Part shown: in pieces, positions 1 through 8,760 of the stretch
Numbering within the stretch: the stretch's first letter is position 1
Layout of the letters: each line of letters opens with the position of its first letter
Assembly: GCF_024355225.1 (NCBI RefSeq)
Contig: NZ_VCNH01000008.1
Span: forward strand, 2,604,001 to 2,668,000
Direction of reading: 5' to 3'
DNA from: Roseovarius sp. M141
GTDB lineage: Bacteria; Pseudomonadota; Alphaproteobacteria; Rhodobacterales; Rhodobacteraceae
Length of the DNA stretch: 64,000 bases
Notes under the pieces: model-generated
Databases searched by the model: none
Told to the model about the DNA's origin: nothing
What the model saw: the letters and a program-made list of their open reading frames with translations, nothing else
Program-made: the position numbers and the translations under genes

Positions 1-591
1 AGCACGCGGACGGACTGGAAGAAGGTCTTGCGGCAGGCGATCCACTTTGTGCCATCCGCAGACAAGCCCCCGCCCGGGACGATCATGTGGACGTGGGGGT
101 GGTGGGTCATTGCCGAGCCCCAGGTATGCCGAGCCCCAGGTATGGAGGACGGAAATGATGCCGGCCCGGGCACCAAGGTGCTTGGGGTCGGCGGCAATCT
201 TGATCACCGTGTCCGCACTTGCCCGCATTAGCAGATTATGGATCTCTCGTTTGTTTTGGGATGCAATGTCGGCAATCTGTTTGGGCAAGGTGAAGACCAA
301 GTGGAAGTACCGCACGGGCAGCAGTTCCGCCTCGCGCGCCGCCAGCCATGCTTTTGCGGCAGTGGATTGGCATTTGGGACAGTGACGATTGCGGCAGGAA
401 TTACAGGCGATGTGCTCATGCGCGCAGTCAGCGCAGCGCACCACATGACCGCCAGGCGCCGCCGTGCGGCAGCGCTCAATGGCACTCATGACTTTGAACT
501 GGTTCAGGCTAAAGTGCCCTGCATTCGCCCTACGCCATGCAGCACCATGGGCGCGGAAAATATCCGCGACCTCCAGAGATTGAACTGGCAT
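1..591 (-). pseudogene. IS91-family transposase, N-terminal part, frameshifted; runs off the window edge
   Basis: Read from the ATG at 591, the minus strand encodes the zinc-binding N-terminus of an IS91-type (Y1/HUH) transposase. A cysteine/histidine cluster (CADCAHEHIACNSC, then RNRHCPKC) is followed by LPVRYFHLVFTLP. The frame is intact to about residue 157 (SVLHTWGSA). There a 16-bp tandem duplication shifts it. Removing one copy restores MTHHPHVHMIVPGGGLSADG and then the KWIACRKTFF segment, the expected continuation. The catalytic tyrosine region lies outside the window. The gene sits 6 bp downstream of a tyrosine-recombinase gene on the same strand, an arrangement common for these elements. 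As it stands the copy should not make a full transposase unless translation slips. Confidence 0.85.
111..142. repeat. Perfect 16-bp tandem duplication inside the IS91 transposase
   Basis: The 16-mer TGCCGAGCCCCAGGTA occurs at 111-126 and again, immediately adjacent, at 127-142. Because 16 is not a multiple of three, the second copy puts the transposase out of frame. This appears to be the inactivating lesion of the element. Confidence 0.95.
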
Positions 592-597
592 GGCGGC

Positions 598-1287
598 TTA
601 TGACGGCCCGGCCTTGCCCTTCTTGCGCTTGGTTTGGTTCAGATCGTCCAGCGGGCCGTCCGCGGCTGCAATCATACCAGTTGCCACGCTGGCATAGCGT
701 GCGGTGGTCGTCAGTTTAGTATGCCCAAGCAGGGCTTGGATCACCCGGATATCGACGCCGCGTTCCAGCAGGTGGGTAGCAAAGGAATGGCGTAACCTGT
801 GCAGCGTGACCGGCTTGGTGATCCCGGCCTCCTGCGCTGTCTGTCTGAACAGTCGCGATCTCTGTCGCGCCGAAAGGTGCCTCCCACGATAGCCGGGAAA
901 AAGGACCCGCTCGGGTTCAGGGACATCCTTGTCCTGACTGATGGGCCGCTCTTTCCACCACGCACGCAGCAGGTCTGAAATCTCAGCTGGCAACACCACG
1001 GTGCGATCCTTACACCCCTTCGCCTGGACAATCCGGATGATCTCCTGAGCGCTGTCGATATCACCAACCTTGAGCCGCACGACGCTCAAGCGTGCGCGCA
1101 TCCCACAGCCATAGGCACGTGACGACATGACCTTGGCCTTCAAGCTTGAGCCATTGCTAGGATGCACTTGATCTCCTTTTTTGCTCAGCACCAGTGGCAC
1201 CTTTACGGGTTCTTTCAGGCTGAAGATCTCGGCTACAAGTTCTTGCCGTCGAAGCGTCACACGGAACAGGAATTTGACCCCGGTCAT
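598..1287 (-). pseudogene. Tyrosine recombinase/integrase of the IS91-type element, N-terminally truncated
   Basis: This is the C-terminal catalytic domain of a phage-integrase-type tyrosine recombinase. HRLRHSFATHLLERGVDI followed by LLGHTKLTTTARYASV supplies the H-R-H and tyrosine residues. The first catalytic arginine region is damaged: GCGMRARLSVVRLKV stands where a G-L-R-x-x-E type motif is expected. The N-terminal SAM-like core-binding domain is missing. Homologous sequence continues only a few codons upstream of the ATG at 1287 (GTSICTRNQT) before an in-frame TAG near 1326. At 229 residues it is well short of the roughly 290-300 usual for such integrases. The stop codon lies 6 bp before the IS91 transposase start, so the two were probably one transcription unit. 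Probably inactive. Confidence 0.75.
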
Positions 1288-1410
1288 GGTCTGATTGCGC
1301 GTGCAGATACTGGTGCCCTATCGCGGAGCGAATTAGTGCAAGAGCTCTTTATGGACCTTAGCCGTTTTTGCACATATCTCTGATAGGCTGCGCCGCCAAC
1401 GTTGGGTTGT

Positions 1411-1508
1411 CGATGTGGGAGGATCAAGCCCCAGTTCGCTCTGCACCGTGGCCGCCAAACCGTCATGGCCGCGCCGGAAATCTGACTGGTTCGTGGCGCG
1501 CTACAATC
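1411..1508 (-). pseudogene. Scrap of an IS66-type Orf2 (TnpB-like) gene
   Basis: A minus-strand frame reads ATNQSDFRRGHDGLAATVQ and then SELGLDP. It resembles the opening of IS66-family Orf2 proteins, which carry a D-F/M-R-R/K-G-x-D-x-L-A-A-x-V-Q pattern. It is cut at the upstream side by a stop codon and loses resemblance after the DP. Only about 30 codons survive. The identification rests on one short motif and is tentative. Confidence 0.4.
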
Positions 1509-1826
1509 GGCAGCCGCTGGCCCGCGACAGTTATCGCTCGTCCCGCAGCGCGGTCAGCCCCCCGGCACGCCGGTCTGCCTGACGCTACACAGCAATCCGC
1601 TCCGTCTCCGGGAACCCCATCGTGGCCATCTGTGTCGTTGCAAGGTCGGTAGGTCCAGACATCCTGATCTACGCCCCGCCACTGCACACGCGCATCTGTG
1701 CCGGTGCGACGCGAAGTAGGCCAAGAATACGGTCAGCTGTCCGGCTTTCTCAACAATGGCGATTTGTTCGCCCGATGGCTCCGGGCCTTCTCGGCACGAA
1801 CACTCTTGAGGTGATCTGGATCTCAA
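1509..1826. other. Gene-free stretch between IS debris and the GMC oxidoreductase gene
   Basis: No frame in this stretch gives a recognisable protein and no RNA gene was seen. It probably consists of remnants of the same mobile-element collection. The 3' end of the GMC gene at 1827 abuts it. Confidence 0.5.
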
Positions 1827-3512
1827 CTATGGCGATGTCTTGCGCGTCGGTGCCGCGCTGCGTTGGGTGACACCGACACCAGGGGCAACGCCAACTTCGG
1901 CATTGGATGCCGGCAATAGCGGGCGTCCGCGCAACATGTCGCAGGCCCGCTCGGCCAGCATGATCGTCGGCGCATTCAGGTTGGCGTTCGGTTCGGTCGG
2001 AAAGACCGAGCTGTCGATAACACGCAGGCCCTCGACACCACGCACCCGTAACTCGCTGTCGACCACGGCCATGTCATCTTCGCCCATTCGGCAGGTGCCG
2101 CAAGGGTGATAAGTGCTCTCCAGCGTCTTGCGAACGAATGCGTCGATTTCATCGTCACTCTGCACGTCCTTGCCCGGCGCGATTTCATCAGCGCGGTAGC
2201 GGTCCATCGCTGGTTGAGCGATGATCTCGCGGGTCAGACGCAGACAGCGTCTGAAGCCTTCGCGATCCTCTTCGCGGTCAAGGTAATTGAACAGTATGTC
2301 GGGGTGCTCTGCGGGATCGGCCGACCGCAGGCGGACATAGCCGCGGCTCTTGGGTTTGTTCGGACCGGTCAGGACCATGAAGCCATGCCCCTTCAGCGGC
2401 TTCTTACCGTCATAGCGCACTGCGGCAGGCAGGAAGTGGAACTGGATATCGGGCCAGGCCAGAGAGGCGTCCGAGCGGATGAAGCCTCCGGATTCGAAAT
2501 GATTGCTGACGCCCAGCCCGCGCTTGAAGAAAAACCACTCTGCGCCGATAAGGAACTTGCTGAACAATCCCATCTTGCCATTCAGCGTGATCGGCTCCTT
2601 GCAGGCATACTGGATGTAGACTTCGGCATGATCCTGAAGGTTCTCGCCGACGCCGGGCAGCTCGTGCAAAACCTCGACCCCCGCGCCCGACAGCACCGCA
2701 CCCGGACCGATGCCGGAGCGTTGCAGAAGATGCGGCGATCCGATCGGCCCGGCGGAAACGACGACCTCGCGCCGACAGTTTGCGGTATGGCGCGCACCAT
2801 TCCAATCGTATTCGACCCCGACGGCGCGCTTCTCGTTTAGGAGAATGCGCCGGGTCATGGCGTGGGTGATAACCTTCAGATTAGGCCGCTCCAGCGCCGG
2901 GCGCAGATAGGCATTGGCGGTTGACCAGCGCACCCCATCCTTAACTGTCATGTGCATCGCACCAAACCCTTCCTGCATATAGCCGTTCGGGTCTTCGGTC
3001 TTGATATAGCCCGCCTGATGACCGGCCTCGACAAAGGCCTTATAAAGGGGGTTCTTCATCCGGTTGCCCGCATTGGTCGCCAGGGGGCCATTGCTGCCTC
3101 GATAGGTGTCGCCGCCATCGGTCCAGCTTTCGGCCTTCTGGAAATACGGCAGACAGTTGGCGTAAGACCAGCCCTTCGCGCCCAGCGATGCCCATTCATC
3201 GAAATCACGCGGATGGCCGCGCATGTAGACCAAACCGTTAATTGACGACGACCCGCCCAGAACCTTGCCACGCGGGCAATTAACACGGCGCCCGTCCAGC
3301 CCCGGTTCGGGAAGCGTCTCATAGCGCCAGTTGTATTTCGTTCCGTTCATCGGGATCGACAGGGCGGTCGGCATCTGGATGAAGATGCTCTTGTCGCTGC
3401 CGCCGAATTCCAGCACCAGCACCGAAACGGTAGGGTCTTCGCTGAGCCGGTTGGCAAGCACGCAACCGGCTGAACCGGCGCCAATAATGATATAGTCGAA
3501 CGACTCTTGCAT
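1827..3512 (-). CDS. GMC-family FAD-dependent oxidoreductase (choline-dehydrogenase-like)
   Basis: A 561-residue flavoprotein predicted to oxidise an alcohol to an aldehyde in the cytoplasm or at the membrane. The FAD-binding [13 protein letters not shown] is at residues 11-23. The first GMC signature ([18 protein letters not shown]) lies near 82 and the second ([18 protein letters not shown]) near 254. The C-terminal catalytic region has [11 protein letters not shown], with the active-site histidine, and [14 protein letters not shown]. The start at 3512 follows GAGAGGAGCG, a good ribosome site. The last 25 or so residues (after LLPASNAEV) look like a non-conserved extension. It is the last gene of the operon that begins at 8663, separated from the permease gene by a gap containing a stem-loop. 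Relatives include choline dehydrogenase and many alcohol dehydrogenases; the substrate cannot be told from sequence. Confidence 0.88.
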   Translation of the reverse strand: MQESFDYIIIGAGSAGCVLANRLSEDPTVSVLVLEFGGSDKSIFIQMPTALSIPMNGTKYNWRYETLPEPGLDGRRVNCPRGKVLGGSSSINGLVYMRGHPRDFDEWASLGAKGWSYANCLPYFQKAESWTDGGDTYRGSNGPLATNAGNRMKNPLYKAFVEAGHQAGYIKTEDPNGYMQEGFGAMHMTVKDGVRWSTANAYLRPALERPNLKVITHAMTRRILLNEKRAVGVEYDWNGARHTANCRREVVVSAGPIGSPHLLQRSGIGPGAVLSGAGVEVLHELPGVGENLQDHAEVYIQYACKEPITLNGKMGLFSKFLIGAEWFFFKRGLGVSNHFESGGFIRSDASLAWPDIQFHFLPAAVRYDGKKPLKGHGFMVLTGPNKPKSRGYVRLRSADPAEHPDILFNYLDREEDREGFRRCLRLTREIIAQPAMDRYRADEIAPGKDVQSDDEIDAFVRKTLESTYHPCGTCRMGEDDMAVVDSELRVRGVEGLRVIDSSVFPTEPNANLNAPTIMLAERACDMLRGRPLLPASNAEVGVAPGVGVTQRSAAPTRKTSP

Positions 3513-3555
3513 AGCACGCTCCTCTCAGGTTGGGCGTAGTGACAATCTGCGGGAT

Positions 3556-3582
3556 GGCGGGGTGCGGGAAGAGCACCCCGCC
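3556..3582 (-). promoter_or_regulatory. Perfect 10-bp stem-loop between the permease and GMC genes
   Basis: On the minus strand GGCGGGGTGC and GCACCCCGCC form a perfect 10-bp stem around a 7-base loop, in the 84-bp gap between the permease stop and the GMC start. No T-run follows on the minus strand, so it is not a classical terminator. A partial terminator, an RNA-processing site or an mRNA-stabilising hairpin would all fit. Confidence 0.6.
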
Positions 3583-3596
3583 TTGCTCCTTGTGGC

Positions 3597-5021
3597 TTAG
3601 CGCCGGGGATAGGCGCCCCAGCCCTTGGCCGCCGCGAAGGCCTTGGTCAAAACAAAGTGGACCAGCCCCGCCGCCAAGCAGGACGGGATCGACGCAGTCA
3701 GGTATTTGAACGCCGCGGCGTTCGCCAGAGTCTGCGGGTTGAAGACCCAGACATAGACGATAAAGCCTACTGCCAGCGCAAAAAGCCCGATCGGATTGAA
3801 CCCCCCGACAAAGCGGAACACGGATTTGGCGGGCGGGCTGTAGAGCGCCGCCAGATCAAGCTTCTGGCGGCGCAGGAAGAAATAGTCCGCAATCCCGATC
3901 CCGGCCAGGGCGCTGTTCAGGGCCGAGGTCCAGACCAGGAAGATGAAGAAACCATCATACATGCCCGGATAGACCAGCACGAGGATTACCGGGATAACGC
4001 AGAACAGAGCCAGAATGATCTCCCACCTGATCCGCCGAATGCCGTCCGTTCCGACTTGCCGCAGGCCGACGACCGAAGAGTAAAGGATGTTCGCCATCGA
4101 GGTAATGTTGGCGAAGGCGACAAAGCCAAGCGCGATCACTCCGACACCAACGCCCCCCACTATCGTCATCCAGATCGTCGGATCGCTGTTGGCAAGCGCC
4201 ACTGCGCCGAATAGCCCCACGATCTCGCCGAGAACTGCCGCACCGAAGATGCCGATGATGTTGGGCCAGAAGGCTGTGCGCTCATTCTTGGTCAGACGGG
4301 CAAGGTTGCCGATATAGGGCCACCAGGAAAATCCGGCTGCCATGTTTACTTCGACCGCGATTATGAAGTTGAGGTGCCTGTCCTCGAACGGGGGATCAAT
4401 CGCAGGCATGGCCAGCAGGTCGCTGAACGACTGCTGGCGCAAGATCAGGAACAGCATGACCACCATCAGCCCCACAAGTGCCGGCGACACGATCATGTTG
4501 AAAACCTTGATCGACGTCGGCCCACGGGCCACGATGAACCAGGTTAGGCAGATCGCACCCAAGGCCGCGATCACCATCTTTATTCCCGTGGGCGACGCGT
4601 CGCCGCCACTGACCATTGCGGCCATCCCGTCGATCGATCGTCCGAACATCATCGCCAGAACCGCCAGCCAGCCCATCGTCAGAAAGACCACGGCCAGGAA
4701 ATACACCAGTCGGCTGCCGTTGGTGCCGAACTGGCTGCGCAGCACCACGAACTGTTCCGCGCCATATTTTCCGGCCGGGATGCAAGTGGCAAGGGCAGTC
4801 AGCACGACGCCGATGATGTTGCCGATGACAATGGCGGCAATCCCTTCTTTCGGGCCGACGAACAGGCCGACGGCACCGCCGATCAGAAAGGCCCAGGTTG
4901 CAATTGCCAGGGCAGAGTTGGCATAGGTGAACTCCCAAAACCCCCAGAGGCGCTCGGATGGCAGCAGGGGGGCGTCGCCCCGTTCTGCGGCAGCGCGAAA
5001 CTCTTTTGTTTGATCTGCCAT
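3597..5021 (-). CDS. NCS1-family permease (purine-cytosine permease type)
   Basis: A 474-residue integral membrane transporter with about 12 hydrophobic segments, resembling the nucleobase:cation symporter-1 family (CodB and relatives). The N-terminal LLPSERLWGFWEFTYANSAL and the first helices (AIATWAFLIGGAVGLFVG) are typical. I chose the ATG at 5021 (MADQTKEF), preceded by GGGGGACCTGAC, over the longer frame upstream. That longer start would run through the preceding small gene, whose stop ends 1 bp before this ATG. The family imports nucleobases, hydantoins, allantoin, thiamine-like and related nitrogen compounds. With a ureohydrolase in the same operon the substrate is probably a nitrogen-rich small molecule, but this is inference. 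Confidence 0.85.
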   Translation of the reverse strand: MADQTKEFRAAAERGDAPLLPSERLWGFWEFTYANSALAIATWAFLIGGAVGLFVGPKEGIAAIVIGNIIGVVLTALATCIPAGKYGAEQFVVLRSQFGTNGSRLVYFLAVVFLTMGWLAVLAMMFGRSIDGMAAMVSGGDASPTGIKMVIAALGAICLTWFIVARGPTSIKVFNMIVSPALVGLMVVMLFLILRQQSFSDLLAMPAIDPPFEDRHLNFIIAVEVNMAAGFSWWPYIGNLARLTKNERTAFWPNIIGIFGAAVLGEIVGLFGAVALANSDPTIWMTIVGGVGVGVIALGFVAFANITSMANILYSSVVGLRQVGTDGIRRIRWEIILALFCVIPVILVLVYPGMYDGFFIFLVWTSALNSALAGIGIADYFFLRRQKLDLAALYSPPAKSVFRFVGGFNPIGLFALAVGFIVYVWVFNPQTLANAAAFKYLTASIPSCLAAGLVHFVLTKAFAAAKGWGAYPRR

Positions 5022-5022
5022 G

Positions 5023-5193
5023 TCAGGTCCCCCATATCCAGAAGCCCACGACAAGCACCAGCACCAGTGTCAGCAACCCCAGATAGTCGGCCGCCTTCAT
5101 CCAGCCCTGCCATCCGTTGCGGGCGTCGATTTCTGCGTAGTGCTTGGCGCGGCGGTCGATTTCGTCCTGCCAGGAATGGTTCGCTTTTTGCAT
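5023..5193 (-). CDS. 56-residue single-pass membrane protein paired with the NCS1 permease
   Basis: A short gene reading MQKANHSWQDEIDRRAKHY at its start. It has a charged N-terminal half (about 34 residues) followed by one strongly hydrophobic helix (ADYLGLLTLVLVLVVGFWIW) and a short GT tail. A strong ribosome site, GGGAGGACGGAA, precedes the ATG. The stop codon lies one base before the permease ATG, so the two are almost certainly translationally coupled. The layout recalls the small accessory subunits known for some sodium/solute symporters, for example YhdT with PanF. I do not recognise the family. The predicted role is a small subunit or stabiliser of the permease. Confidence 0.75.
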   Translation of the reverse strand: MQKANHSWQDEIDRRAKHYAEIDARNGWQGWMKAADYLGLLTLVLVLVVGFWIWGT

Positions 5194-5287
5194 TTCCGTC
5201 CTCCCTATGGCCGCCGAACATGCATTCGGCTGCTTTCCACTTCGGTAGTGTCGTCCCGCTGCCGTCCTCTGCAGGGGTGGTCGATCC

Positions 5288-6178
5288 TCAGATGGCCTTC
5301 ACCGGTTGGGCGAAATAGGGCAGTTGATCCACGCGCGGGTGCCATTCGCCGCTGGCCACCACGGCCAGAACATGCGCCGCGATGTCCTCCATCGGCGCGA
5401 ACCACACATCGCCGCGCGCCCGAAGCCCCTCCAGGAATCTGTGCCAGACATACCAGCGCGCCAACCGGCCTGTCGCAAAAGGGTGAACCACAGGCACCCA
5501 AAGCCCGCCGTGGGCATAAGAGGCTTCGAATTCCTGGGCAAAGGTGGCCAATCCGTGCTCGGGCGCGCGGATCGGCATCATGTAGTCGAGGTCCATTGAC
5601 TGAACGTACTGTGGCCAGTCATCAAGCCCCCAATGCGACGGCAGCTCGACCAACCGTCCAGCGGAACTGTCCAGTAGATAGGGCTGATCATCGCCCATCA
5701 GAGAGGCGTCATAGACAAAGCCCCGCGCTGCCAGCAGATCGGCAGAGCGATGCGAAAAATTGTAAAGCGGCGCCCGCCAGCCGCGCGGGCGCTGGCCGGT
5801 TGCCCGGACGATCACCTCGATGCCCCGGTCAAGCCAGTGTTCCTCATCCGCGTCGCTCAGCTCACGCGGATGCTCGTGCATGAAGCCGTGATGGGCAATC
5901 TCATGACCACCCTTCAGGATCATCTCGACCGCTTCGGGATAGGTCTCGATACACCAGGCGGGAATGAAGAAGGTCTGCTTGATGCCAAGCGCGGCGTAGC
6001 TGTCAACAATGCGCGGGATCGCCACCTTTGGCCCATATTGCAGCATGGAAATGGCCGAGACGCGGCTGTGACCCTCGGTCGGGTGACCGATATGAACCAG
6101 ACTGTCGGCGTCCATGTCGAAGGTCACGCAGGCAGCGCAGCGCGCGCCGTTCGGCCAAGGAATGGGGTTGCTGATCAT
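5288..6178 (-). CDS. Polysaccharide-deacetylase-fold (NodB homology) hydrolase
   Basis: 296 residues with the NodB homology fold of carbohydrate esterase family 4. The catalytic and metal motif TFDMDAD is near residues 19-25. GGHEIAHHGFMHEHP supplies the H-x(3-5)-H metal ligands, and GWRAPLYNFS fits the third motif. There is no signal peptide, so it should act in the cytoplasm. Cytoplasmic members of this fold include PuuE-type allantoinases and HpPgdA-like amidases, which act on small amide or ureide compounds. In an operon with an NCS1 permease and a ureohydrolase that type of activity is more plausible than action on polysaccharide. The ATG at 6178 overlaps the stop of the upstream SDR gene as ATGA. 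Confidence 0.8.
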   Translation of the reverse strand: MISNPIPWPNGARCAACVTFDMDADSLVHIGHPTEGHSRVSAISMLQYGPKVAIPRIVDSYAALGIKQTFFIPAWCIETYPEAVEMILKGGHEIAHHGFMHEHPRELSDADEEHWLDRGIEVIVRATGQRPRGWRAPLYNFSHRSADLLAARGFVYDASLMGDDQPYLLDSSAGRLVELPSHWGLDDWPQYVQSMDLDYMMPIRAPEHGLATFAQEFEASYAHGGLWVPVVHPFATGRLARWYVWHRFLEGLRARGDVWFAPMEDIAAHVLAVVASGEWHPRVDQLPYFAQPVKAI

Positions 6179-6909
6179 GGCATGACGCTCCCACCATTGA
6201 TACCGATGCCCTGCCCGGTGATATAGGCGCCGCCCTCGCCGCCAAGAAACAGTGCAAGCCGGGCAACTTCTTCTGGCAGGCCAAAGCGTGCCAGCGGAAT
6301 CGCCAGCTCCCTTTCGCGCCATTCGGCGCTCATGTTGGCAGCGCCCAGCATTTCGGTGTCGATCGGGCCGGGGCAAAGGGCGTTGACCAGAATACGCGGT
6401 GCGAATTCCTTCGCCCAGGACCGTACCAGCCCCAGCACCCCGTGCTTGGAGGCGACATAGGGCGAGAACGTCTCGCGGCCATAATAAGCCATATCAGAGG
6501 CAATCAGGATTACCCGGCAAGGCGAAGACTGCGTTCCGCGCATCATGCGAATGGCCGCTTGACCGACAAGAAAGCTGCCGCGCAGATTGACGGCAATCAC
6601 CCGGTCGAAATCCTCGACCCGCGTCTCCAGAAGCGGCGCTTCGTGGATGACGCCGGCACAGTGAACCAACACGTCTAGCCCACCAAAGGCGCCCTCGACC
6701 CGGTTGGCCATCGCGGCCACAGCGGCGCCATCGGATACATCACAGGTCAGGTCCAGAACCTCAGCCGCACCGCGGCTGCGGGCCTGTGCGGACGTCGCGG
6801 CAGGGGCCTTCAGATCAGCCAGCGCCAGCCGCGCGCCCGTTTCGGCAAAGGCCAGCGCACAGGCAGCACCGATGCCACGCCCAGCCCCGGTGATCAGGAC
6901 CCGTCTCAT
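6175..6909 (-). CDS. Short-chain dehydrogenase/reductase (SDR), first of a pair
   Basis: A 244-residue classical SDR. The nucleotide-binding TGAGRGIG is at residues 7-14, then CAG near 87-89 (a variant of NNAG). The catalytic serine lies in LIASDMAYYG and Tyr-Lys in YVASKHG. The C-terminus ITGQGIGINGGS is typical. An aspartate at the end of the second strand (LALADLKA) suggests NAD(H) preference. It is coupled by 4-bp ATGA overlaps to both neighbours in the operon. The substrate is unknown. Two SDRs side by side suggest consecutive oxidations or two stereoisomers. Confidence 0.88.
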   Translation of the reverse strand: MRRVLITGAGRGIGAACALAFAETGARLALADLKAPAATSAQARSRGAAEVLDLTCDVSDGAAVAAMANRVEGAFGGLDVLVHCAGVIHEAPLLETRVEDFDRVIAVNLRGSFLVGQAAIRMMRGTQSSPCRVILIASDMAYYGRETFSPYVASKHGVLGLVRSWAKEFAPRILVNALCPGPIDTEMLGAANMSAEWRERELAIPLARFGLPEEVARLALFLGGEGGAYITGQGIGINGGSVMP

Positions 6910-7688
6910 GCCATCACCTCGCCCCGGTCAAGCATCAGCGCCTGTCCGGTGATGTCGCGTGCGCCCTCCGACGCCAGAAACAGGTAAAGCGGCGCCATGT
7001 CGTCCGGCACCAGAAGGCCCGGAAGCACCTGCGCACCCACGATTTCGGCCAGCAGGTCATCTTCGCTGCGGCCCGTGCGCTGTGACATATTTTTCAGCGA
7101 CAGCATCGCGGCTTCGGTCTTGACCCATCCGGGGCAGACGGCGTTAACCCGGATGCCTCTTGGCCCCAGCTCTTTTGCCATTGCCCGGGTAAACCCCAGA
7201 TTGGCGTGTTTGGACGCGACATAGGCCGAAAACTCGGGCACCGCGACGCGACTCCAGATTGAAGCAGTCAGGATGATCCGCCCGCCTGCGCGCATCTTCG
7301 GCGCGGCGTGGCGGGTGACCAGAAATGTACCGTTGGTGTTGATGTCGGTGATGCGGCGAAAGGCTGCCTCGACCGCATCATCGGGATCCAGCAGCGGCGT
7401 GATCCGTTCCAGTCCGGCATTGTTGACCAGAACATCAATGTGCCCCAACTCGGCCAGGGCGGATTTCACCACCTTGCCATCGGTGATGTCGCATTCGATC
7501 GCCCGGCACGGTCGCCCGGTTTCCGACGCGATGCCCTCGGCGGCGGCATGAATGCCGGCACCGCTGGACAGGATCGTCACCTCTGCCCCGGCCTGGGCAA
7601 ATCCGCGCGCAACGGCATGGCCGATACCCCGGCTTGCACCGGTGACCAGCACCGTCTCGCCTGTGAAGTCATATGAGACCCGGCCCAT
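6906..7688 (-). CDS. Short-chain dehydrogenase/reductase (SDR), second of a pair
   Basis: A 260-residue SDR with VTGASRGIGHA near the N-terminus, NNAG near residue 90, the catalytic serine in LTASIWSR and YVASKHA for Tyr-x-x-x-Lys. The C-terminus ends DITGQALMLDRGEVMA, close to the usual T-G-Q-x-x-x-x-D-G-G. It lies 3 bp downstream of the ureohydrolase gene and overlaps the next SDR by ATGA. It is clearly different in sequence from its neighbour SDR, so the pair is not a recent duplication. Substrate not identifiable. Confidence 0.88.
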   Translation of the reverse strand: MGRVSYDFTGETVLVTGASRGIGHAVARGFAQAGAEVTILSSGAGIHAAAEGIASETGRPCRAIECDITDGKVVKSALAELGHIDVLVNNAGLERITPLLDPDDAVEAAFRRITDINTNGTFLVTRHAAPKMRAGGRIILTASIWSRVAVPEFSAYVASKHANLGFTRAMAKELGPRGIRVNAVCPGWVKTEAAMLSLKNMSQRTGRSEDDLLAEIVGAQVLPGLLVPDDMAPLYLFLASEGARDITGQALMLDRGEVMA

Positions 7689-7691
7689 CGC

Positions 7692-8663
7692 TCAGACCTC
7701 CCGGGCGTGCATCACGCGCCCGATCAGGTTCATCAGGATCTGTGCCGCCAAAATTGCAGTGCCGCCGGTATGATCATAATCGGGGGCGACCTCGACCAGA
7801 TCGATCCCGACGATCGTCCCGCGCTTTGCCAGCGCCGCAAGAAGTTCCAGTACCTCGTAATAGATGAAACCCCCTTGCGAAGGCGTGCCGGTGCCCGGCG
7901 CGATCGACGGATCGAACCCGTCGATGTCGATGGTCACATAATACCGGGCGTCGGCCGGAATTCGGTCCAGCACGGCATCAACGCCCAGCTTTCTGATTTG
8001 GCGGACGGACAGGATATCAGAGCCCATCGCCCGCGCCGCCTCATATCCATCCCTTGCCGTGGACGATACGTTGCGAATGCCCAATTGCGACAGCCCCGTC
8101 ACATAGGGTTTCTCCGCCGCCCTCCGCATAGGGTTGCCATGCCCGAAGCGCACGCCATGCCGCGTATCGACGAAATCCAGATGCGCGTCGATCTGCACGA
8201 TATGGATTGGCCCATTCGCCGCGCAATCATCGGCAAAAGCATTCACGCAGGGAATGTTGACCGAGTGATCCCCCCCCAGCACAACTGGTAATGCGCCAGA
8301 TTCAAGGATCTTGCGCACCCCGAACTCGATATTGGCATGCGAGCGTTCCGTGTCGGTGTGAACGATGTCGGCATCGCCCAGATCCACCATGCGCACCTTC
8401 TCGGATGACAGATAGGTCACATCGTCTTCATGATCATAGGCGCCACCGTGGCCAAATGAGAACAACGTCGAGGCTTCACGGATGCCGCGCGGGCCAAAGC
8501 GTGCGCCGGCCCGCCATTGCGTCCCGAAATCGAAGGGCGCGCCCATGATCGCCACATCGGTATCAATCTGATCCCAATCCGGCTGATACGGGCTTTTCCC
8601 GAAAGTGCAGATGCCGACGAAGGGCAGGTTCAGACGTCCGCTATCATAGGAATTCTCAGCCAT
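7692..8663 (-). CDS. Ureohydrolase (agmatinase/arginase family)
   Basis: A 323-residue manganese hydrolase of the ureohydrolase superfamily. These enzymes release urea from a guanidino compound. The metal-binding motifs are all present: VVLGGDHS, QIDAHLD and TIDIDGFDPS. The start at 8663 (MAENSYDSGRL) is preceded by GAGGATCGG. The longer frame to 8714 has no better ribosome site and would intrude into the promoter. It is the first gene of the operon and lies divergent from the LysR gene. The family includes agmatinase, guanidinobutyrase, guanidinopropionase, formiminoglutamase and guanidine hydrolases. The short sequence around the substrate loop does not let me choose among them. Confidence 0.88.
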   Translation of the reverse strand: MAENSYDSGRLNLPFVGICTFGKSPYQPDWDQIDTDVAIMGAPFDFGTQWRAGARFGPRGIREASTLFSFGHGGAYDHEDDVTYLSSEKVRMVDLGDADIVHTDTERSHANIEFGVRKILESGALPVVLGGDHSVNIPCVNAFADDCAANGPIHIVQIDAHLDFVDTRHGVRFGHGNPMRRAAEKPYVTGLSQLGIRNVSSTARDGYEAARAMGSDILSVRQIRKLGVDAVLDRIPADARYYVTIDIDGFDPSIAPGTGTPSQGGFIYYEVLELLAALAKRGTIVGIDLVEVAPDYDHTGGTAILAAQILMNLIGRVMHAREV

Positions 8664-8760
8664 GACCGATCCTCGTTTGTTGCGTTTAGAACAGGTTGGG
8701 CGATGGCGGATCATGAAAAAATATATATGTTTCCATGTTTACTTGTGAGATTGTCTATGT
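8664..8760. promoter_or_regulatory. Divergent promoter region between the ureohydrolase operon and the LysR gene
   Basis: A 97-bp intergenic region with a strongly AT-rich core (GAAAAAATATATATG) in otherwise GC-rich DNA. It must hold both promoters and the LysR binding site. A specific operator could not be fixed by eye. Confidence 0.6.
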
